64,000 nt of DNA from Stramonita haemastoma. Its lineage: Eukaryota; Mollusca; Gastropoda; Neogastropoda; Muricidae. The stretch covers positions 880,493 through 944,492 of the forward strand of contig CM060323.1 of NCBI GenBank assembly GCA_030674155.1, given 5' to 3'. How positions within the stretch are numbered: position 1 is the first letter of the stretch; every line of letters starts with the position of its first letter. A model generated the notes under the pieces. That model saw only the letters and a list, made by a program, of their open reading frames with translations. It made no database searches and was not told the DNA's origin. Positions 46,901 to 55,900 of the stretch are shown piece after piece. A program made the position numbers and the translations under genes.

Positions 46901-49900
46901 GGAAATATCCCTGATAGTGAGTGACAGTAAAGGAAATGATCCCTGATAGTGAGTGACAGTAAAGGAAATAATCCCTGATAGTGAGTGACAGTAAAGGAAA
47001 TGATCCCTGATAGTGAGTGACAGTAAAGGAAATGATCCCTGATAGTGAGTGACAGTAAAGGAAATGATCCCTGATAGTGAGTGACAGTAAAGGAAATAAT
47101 CCCTGATAGTGAGTGACAGTAAGGAAATGATCCCTGATAGTGAGTGACAGTGAAGGAAATGATCCTGATAGTGAGTGACAGTAAAGGAAAAATCCCTGAT
47201 AGTGAGTGACAGTAAAGGAAATGATCCCTGATAGTGAGTGACAGTGAAGGAAATCACAGCTGACTGTGGTATCACAACTCACTTTCAGGGAAGAGTTCAT
47301 GGACCCTATTTAGAAGTGGTCGGTTTGATTTACCGTTATGGGTTATTGTTTTTTATAACTAGTGAATGGAAGCTCCTGCATGCTTCAGCAGCATGACTGA
47401 CACAGGATAGTTGTGTGTGGTTTGAAACAACAGGAGTGGAGGGAAGCTGAACAGGGATATCTATCTATCTCACCTCAATGCTTGGTGAATCTCTGGCATA
47501 TCAGGGCTGCTTGATAGATAGCTGATTAAAGGGAAATGGCCAGTACCCAGAAATTGTTTTGTAGTTTTAGTTTGATTAGAAAAAGAAAAATATACATATC
47601 TAGTTGTGCAGTTTACACCTATTTGGAATCCGTGTAAACTTTTGTCTTTGCTGTAATTAAACTCTTTAAGACCTTACTGATTTTAGTTTCCTCACAATCT
47701 TATTAAAAAATTTTTTTTTAAATTAATTAGCAGTTTTTGATGAAGGGGGGTGAAAGTGGGGAATTTTAATCCTAGAGATTGTGAAATTGTAATCACTTGC
47801 AGCCCTGCAAATGCTCTTTCCTGTCTGTACTGTGCATGTTTGGTGCTGTGGGTGTCTTGTACTGTCAGTCTGGCATACAGTGTTCATACTCTTCCTACTG
47901 CTTTTCTTCGCGTGGCTGTGCTTGATACAGTGGTGTGATGGTGTGGGTAACTGCATTTTTGTTTCTCTTTGTAGGGAAATTGTAGTACTATAGCCCTGTC
48001 TTTCCAAATATATTGGAATGTGTTGTCAGAGGGGTTTTTTGGGGGTTTTTTTTGTTGTGCTTCCTGTATATATATCAGTAACTCTGTGTATGTGTGTTGT
48101 CATTTTGTTGTTCTCTTGCACATTATTTTATTATTATGTGTCACTGTGTTGCACATGTTCCTTAGCCGTTTTCTCTCAAACTGTGACTGGGTGTAATATA
48201 TATAGTGTGTCACTGTGTTGCATGTGTTCCTTAGCTGTTTTCTCTCAAACTGTGACTGGGTGTAATATATATAGTGTGTCACTGTGTTGCATGTGTTCCT
48301 TAGCCGTTTTCTCTCAAACTGTGACTCTGGGTGTAACATATATAGTCTTGATCTTCTCTTTGGCTCTAAGGTTTCCCATGGTGTGTAGCCGTTTTAAAAT
48401 GTTAAACTTCTCTTTTAACCCTCTTAGTCCTGAATCAGGATTTGCCGTGATTGAATAATTGCCCCCCCCCCCCTGAATCCCAAACGAGGATTTACATACA
48501 GTAGTTTTCCATCAGGCAGTGACTTCACCAATTGTTACTATGTGTCAGCTACTCCCTGCAACCACGAACAAAGAGTTCAGAACACACGAAATCACCCGAC
48601 AATGCTCTGCATTTGACCTTGACAGACTCACAATGCTATGTTTAGCTGCTGTAGTCAGAATATCATGCCTCCACATGAAAAATCTGCAAGCAGCAAATCC
48701 TCTGTTGTGAACGGCTGTCCAAAACCGTTGCTTTACACTGATGTGTTATAGCAGACGGCTGTCCAAAACGTTGCTTTACACTGATGTGTTATAGCAACGG
48801 CTGTCCAAAACCGTTGCTTTACACTGATGTGTTATAGCGGACAGCCATCCTCAGACAGTTCAGGACTGCCTGACAAGTCAGGCCCAGCACACCTGACTTT
48901 GACTTGGGGAGAGAAGAACGTTTGGGGAAGAAAGGGCAGCAGAGTGGACTGTAGAAGGTGGAAAATAGACAAGAAGAGACCTGTACGATTTTTTTTCTTG
49001 TATTTTTACAGATCTTTTACCCAAACTATGAAAATAGGAATTTACTGATAAAAATACAATACTGATAAAAATACAATTCGGACAACCAATACAAAATTTA
49101 CTTAAAAACCTTAAAAAGTGAAACCATAGCAAAGGGATGCAACTCTGCTATGCTGATTACTTCCTTTCACTGCATTAGATCCGGAGTTTTCAGTAGGAAA
49201 TTTTTCTGATTATTTTTGTTAGTACAAGCATCATTTCTCTGATGAATATGTAGCAATCTTGTAGAGCTGTGTGTTTCTGATTATTTTTGTTAGTACAAGC
49301 ATCATTTCTCTTATGAATATGTAGCAATCTTGTAGAGCTGTGTGTTTCTGATTATTTTTGTTAGTACAAGCATCATTTCTCTGATGAATATGTAGCAATC
49401 TTGTAGAGCTGTGTGTTTTCTGATTATTTTTGTTAGTACAAGCATCATTTCTCTGATGAATATGTAGCAATCTTGTAGAGCTGTGTGTTTCTGATTATTT
49501 TTGTTAGTACAAGCATCATTTCTCTTATGAATATGTAGCAATCTTGTAGAGCTGTGTGTGCCTTCTTTTGGCCTTTTGTGTGTGTATGAATTGTTTTTCT
49601 TGCAGTGTGACTAAGTGTAGTGTGGCTGTCGTAACTAACACATAGCTCTGCATTTATCTTCGAGTTTGTTTGTCCAGCTTTTTTTTATGGTCAATTTCTT
49701 TTCTTTTATTTATTCATTTTAAAATTTTTTATTTTGTTGAAAGGTGTTAAGTTATTTGGTGATGACAATTCTGTGTTGAAGTTCTTTAGTGTGTTGTTTT
49801 GATGTTTGTTACTTTTTTGTTTTTGTTGTTTATGATTTTCATGTTTATGGTTTTCATTTTATGGCGTGTTAGTAGAGAAACTAGGTACACTTTATTTAAA

Positions 49901-52900
49901 ACAAAACCTACACACAAAACCCACCAAAAGCAATGGGCATTGTCTCATAGCCTTTATTCTGTAGAGTAGTTTAGTATGTATGCATACCGCCATGCATACT
50001 GTTGTAAGATCCGTTTGAAACAATTTACAGAGATGATTAAGAACAAAACCAGAAACCTTTTTATATTATTCATTTTTTCATGACCTGTGTACTTTTTCAT
50101 ACACAAAGTATGAATTTATAATGAAGACATAGAATCAAAAACAAAACAAAAAAACAAGTCTAGTTCAGTTTTTATTTTCTGTTATGTATGTGATAAATTA
50201 TATTTTCAGTTGTTAAGACAGTCTGGAGTAAATAATATTCAGCGTTTTTTTTTCTTCTGTATTACATTAATGTAGATGTAGAAAAATAAAGCAGAATTAA
50301 CTATTATATATTCTGTATTTGTTGTCTATTTTAATTATACTGCTTTAATGTATCTTTTGGCAGAATGAACCCCAAGGCAGAGTGTGTTACTATACAGAAT
50401 AGTAGTTTTTTTATAACAAGGATCTCCATCTGTGAGTTTTTTCACCACGGGTGAATTAAGGAATGGATCTGAAAAAGCTGTTAGAACTGGACTGTGGCTT
50501 GGGAAGTATTTGTGTGTGTGTCATGGTTTTTGTTTGTGTAGTTTTGGTTGCTTTGTTTGCTTTTGTTTTTGGTTTTAAATTATTTTTGTTTGTACAAAGG
50601 AGTTACTTAAGGATTTTTTATGGTCACAGAATGATGGCGCAAGTTATACATTCAGAATTGATTTTTCAGGCCACCAACACAGTGTTATTTTTCATTGTCT
50701 CTTTGCTTGAAAGGATTTCTGGTGAGATTTTTCTTTGTTATTTATTTTGCTGAATGGTTCAAGTCTGCCATCTGCAGTGTGTGAACAGTCTCGAGTATTG
50801 GAAGGAAAGAAAAAAACAGACGTAGAGTTGTGTGTAAAGAAGCGGTTGATCTTGCTCAACAAGCCTTTTTTAAAGTGTGGTAGCGTTGATATCACCTGTG
50901 CAGTTTTCAGGTTCATGTTTGTAAAGTACTAGAAGTGTCTGACAAGTGTTTTCCTTTATGTTTTTAAGTATTCTTGACTAGTGGTCTGTCATTTTGTCAG
51001 TACTTTTTTTTTTTTTTTTTTTGGTAATGTTTGCCTTTTTGTCTTCTTCAGCAAAAGTAATTGAAAAAGGATCAGTTAATTTTGCATAGTGAGAAGACCA
51101 CAAAACAAAACAAAAAATGACAAGAAAAGAAAATCACATACTGCTAAAAAAAAAAAAAAAAAAAAACTAGAAAAGAAAATCACGTACTGCTAAAAGAAAA
51201 GAAAAAAAAAGACAAGAAAAAATCACATACTGCTAAAGAAAAAAAAAAAGAAAAGAAAATCAGGTACTGATCTGCTCTTGCTGTGTGTTCTGTATTCAGA
51301 ATCGAAGAGGACGACCCCCCCGCTGATGCCAGGATGGGTGACCCCAGCCTGGCGGGCAGGTCAGGGGGCACCGACGGGGAGGAGGGGAGCACCCTCTCTG
51401 ACAAGACAGACAACTCCAGCGTGGTGACGGTGTGCACGGCCTCTGGCGAGGAAAGCGGCCGGGAGGAGAGAGAGGGCAGCGTGCTGACCACCACCCCCAC
51501 CTCTCTCTCTCCGGCTACATCCTGGCCAGAGAGACCGGGGTCAGACTGGGAGGGAGGGGGCGTTGTGCGGGGGGAGGTTGGGGGGGGGGCTGAGAGCGGG
51601 GAGGAGAGCGAGGAGACGGTGGAGGAGTACGTGAGTGCTGACGGGTTGCCGGACATCGGGGAGGTCCTGGCAGAGGGGGGGGTATCAGGGGGGAAGGACA
51701 ATGCTCAGGACTTGGCTGCTTCAGACACTGCTGCCACTGGTAGTGCTGATCATGTTGTGCCTGCTGTGGAAAGCAGCTCTGTACATACTTGTCCCGCATC
51801 CAGTATTGATGATGATGATGTTTGTGCTGTATATATTGAATGTTCAGGCGATGACCCCCCACAGGGAAGTGTTGTTGTTGATGCTCGTCCTGTTTTTTCC
51901 AATAGTCCTAGCACACCCACACAGGGTGTAGGGGTTAGGGAGAGGTCTGAAACTGACCAGTCCCAAGATGAAGAGGGACCTTGTTTTGACTTAAGTGGGG
52001 AGGGTTTAGATACCGAGGGAGATGATAGGGGACATGTTGTTCAGTGTCCAGAGGAGGACAAGAGCAGGTATGTCACTGTAGAAGAAGTGCTGAAAGGTGT
52101 AGAGGTTGTGGAGAAAGGAGACGGTAAGCGAGGCAGCTTAGACAGGCCTGAAAGAACAGACACGAGCACACAGCCTTTTGAAAAAGACATGAGCACACAG
52201 CCTTTTGAAAAAGACATGAGCACACAGCCTTGTGAAAAAGACATGACCCACAGCCTTGTGAAAAAGACATGAGCACACAGCCTTTTGAAAAAGACATGAG
52301 CACACAGCCTTGTGAAAAAGACATGAGCACACAGCCTTTTGAAAAAGACATGAGCACACAGCCTTGTGAAAAAGACATGAGCACACAGCCTTGTGAAAAA
52401 GACATGAGCACACAGCCTTGTGAAAAAGACATGAGCACACAGTCTTTTGAAAAAGACATGAGCACACAGCCTTTTGAAAAAGACATGAGCACACAGCCTT
52501 TTGAAAAAGACATGAGCACACAGCCTTGTGAAGGCAGCGGGAAGAGGCTGGTTCAGCCAGAGGCAAGTGATGCAGAAGAACTTGCCCGGGAAAGAACCGT
52601 GGTGGATACCATGTCTTATCTTCTGCATGTTGTAGCAAGCACTGCTGCGGTAGGAGAAATGAAAACACTCACCAAAGCAGACAGACCTGGATATGGAAAA
52701 GACGGGTCGTGAGCAAAGCATGGAAAAGATGGATGTAGGAGAGAAAACGATGAGGACTCGTTCAAACCTTTCTGAAACTGCAGCTGGTTTTGTTCTGAAT
52801 GTTGGAGTGAACACTGCATTAGAAAAACCAAAAGTTTCAGCTCAGAAGGCAGACCAGCAGACAGGGAAGACCGATTCTGGAGTCATGTCAACATGGACAG

Positions 52901-55900
52901 ACACCGTCAGAGCAGCAGAAGAAGAAGCAGCTTTGAGGAATGTCAGAGAACAGAGTAAGGGGAACACTGTGGAAGCTGAAGTAGGGGAGGCGGAAGTGGG
53001 TGTGCAGAAAACGGGAGAGAAGGGGGATACACTGGACAAGGCAGCCAGGCAGGAGGGAGGGCTGTGTGAGGGGAGCGGCGGGGAGGAGGACCCAGCGGAT
53101 GAGATGGCGGACGTCTTTGACCCTGCGCCTGTGCCCAGTGATGATGCTGTAAACACAGAAGAGGCAACAGCTCCAGCAGTGTGTGACAGTGTGGCTGAAG
53201 AGGGTGCTAGGGTGCCGCCAGAAGAGGGTGCTAGGGTGCCGCCAGAAGAGGGTGCTAGGGTGCCGCCAGAAGAGGGTGCTAGGGTGCCGCCAGAAGAGGG
53301 TGCTAAGGTGCCGCCAGAAGAGGGTGCTAGGGTGCAGCCAGAAGCAGAGAACTGTGTGGACTGTGGGATGGAGAAAGCCGTCTCCCCTCAGCAGCCATTG
53401 CCTGCAGTGACACCCAGACTCCACACTGCAGCAACAACAGGCGGGGAAAAGGAGGAACCAGAAAGAGACTCTGGCTTGCATGGTTTTCCAGAGGGTGAGG
53501 GCGTGTCTGCTTCAGCAAATGCCGTAAAGTCTGCAACCAGCAGCCTGGAATCTTTGATCTCACTTCAGTTATTAGAGAAGAGTGGAGGCTTGACCGACAG
53601 CGGTTATGGAGAATTGAAAGCCCTGGGTCAGGAAGAGGCTGGAGCTGGAGAGATGTCTGCTGAGAAAGGCTGGGTAGTGTGTCAGGAGACAGCAGACAGG
53701 GATGTCAAGATGCCCCTGTGTCAGGCAGTGTCGGGGAAACCAGTGGAAACACCCTCGTTTTAAAAGGAAAGAAAAAAGAAGAGGAGGAAGAATTCCAGGA
53801 CTGTGTTGACTTCCAGCTTTGTAAAGAACGCCAAGACCGTGTGGGGAAAGGCCCAAAAGAACAGCAGTTGGGTCAGGCCAGAAAACCTGATGTTGAAGGA
53901 TGGGGTGAAGGCTGGGAAAAGAGACATGGACAGAAGAACAGTGACCCGAGTTTGAATCCTTTTGTAACACAGTATGTTGAGGGAGGGTCCTATAATATCA
54001 TGGGGTGGCAAAGAGCACCGTCAGCTCAGGAATTAACGCAACATCCACTCCAAGACGGCGGTGATCAGCTAGCTCCTGCGTGGGGGGTCAGCCCCATGAA
54101 ATGCCCCCTGCCCTCCACATCCTCTGAGGACTCCACTCTCGAAGGGTCAGGGACACAGACAGACATGGCTGCATCTCCCAGCAAATACACAGAGAAGACA
54201 GCATTTGACCCGACCCATCCTGTCGCCAGTTCAGACACCCTCCCACCGCCACAAGAGGACAGTCAGCCTGACCTGACAAACGCAGGCCTCAGCAACAGAA
54301 GCCTTCCCAGAGCCCCTGGATCCTGAGGGCGAGGTGGACTCTTGGTCCTGCAGCCTGTCAGGAGGGGGGTCGGACAGCCTGGAGGAGCTGGCTGCCCAGC
54401 TGGAGGTGATGGCCGTGCGGGAGATGCAGCAACACCAGGAGGAGGACAACGGTCAACAGCAGGAGGAGCTGGCGCAGATGATCCACGACTTCGGCCAGAC
54501 CATCGACGTCGAAGAGTCTCCCACACCTGCTGATGGAAAGGGACCGGAGTTGACACATCCGGAAGAAAAGACGGGTGGAGTGCAGCAGGTGGGAGGTTCG
54601 GACCCCATGGTTTCTTCAACAAGGGACCGCCAGGCAGTGTGCGAGGTTGGTGGGGTGGCTGCTGTCCCGGAGAGAAACGTGAAATTTTCCGCAGTGAATG
54701 GAGGGGAAGGGTGGCTGGCTGTTCCCCACACAGAGGAGGAAAAACCTTCGGCAGGTGACGCTTCTGCCTCTGCAACAACAGGTGTGACCCCCTCTCTCAC
54801 CACACAGAGACCTGAAGCTTCTGTCGCCATGGCGGAGAAAACTCAGGCAGGTGATTGTGCAGCAGAGACACCCCACAGCCATGCTGCAGGGCCTGAGGTG
54901 GATCACACCACTGCTGAGACACCGGGAAACCAAGACATTCTAGCTGAGACACCTGGAAACCAAGACGTTCTAGCTGAGACACCTGCAAACCAAGACATAC
55001 CAGCTGAGACACCTGCAAACCAAGACATACCAGCTGAGACACCCGTAAACCAAGACATACCAGCTGAGACATCTGAACACACTTTGGAAGAGAAGCCACA
55101 ACACATGATAGAAAAAAGACCCCAGGACAGTGTGGAAGAAAAGCCTCAAGATATGGTGGAAGGGAGACTTCAACGCATGATGGGGGAAAGACCTCTTGAC
55201 AGTAGGGAAGGAAGACCGCGAAATACAGGGGGAGAAAGACCCACAGACATTGTCAGAGAAAAACCTCCAGATTCAATGGAAGAAAGACCCACAGACATTG
55301 TCAGAGAAAAACCTCAAAACTCAATGGAAGAAAGACCCACAGACATTGTCAGAGAAAAACCTCAAAACTCAATGGAAGAAAGACCCACAGACTTTGTCAG
55401 AGAAAAATCTCAAGACTCAATGGAAGAAAGACCCACAGACATTGTCAGAGAAAAACCTCAAAACTCAATGGAAGAAAGACCCACAGACATTGTCAGAGAA
55501 AAACCTCAAAACTCAATGGAAGAAAGACCCACAGACTTTGTCAGAGAAAAATCTCAAGACTCAATGGAAGAAAGACCCACAGACATTGTCAGAGAGAAAC
55601 CTCAAGACTCAATGGAAGAAAGACCCACAGACATTGTCAGAGAGAAACCTCAAGACTCAATGGAAGAAAGACCCACAGACATTGTCAGAGAGAAACCTCA
55701 AGACTCAATGGAAGAAAGACCCACAGACATCGTCAGAGAAAAACCTCTAGACACAATGGGAGAAAAACTTCAAGACACAGAAGGAAGACAAGACACACTG
55801 GAACAAAAACCTCAAGACACTCTGGAAGAAAAACCCCAAAGCACTCTGGAAGATAGACCCCAAAGCACTCTGGAAGATAGACCCCAAAGCACTCTGGAAG

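Noticed and set aside
44690..47300. Two minus-strand reading frames of more than 850 codons
   Set aside because: They are readings of the 32-bp minisatellite in different frames; all frames are stop-free because of unit composition, and no start context or homology is seen.
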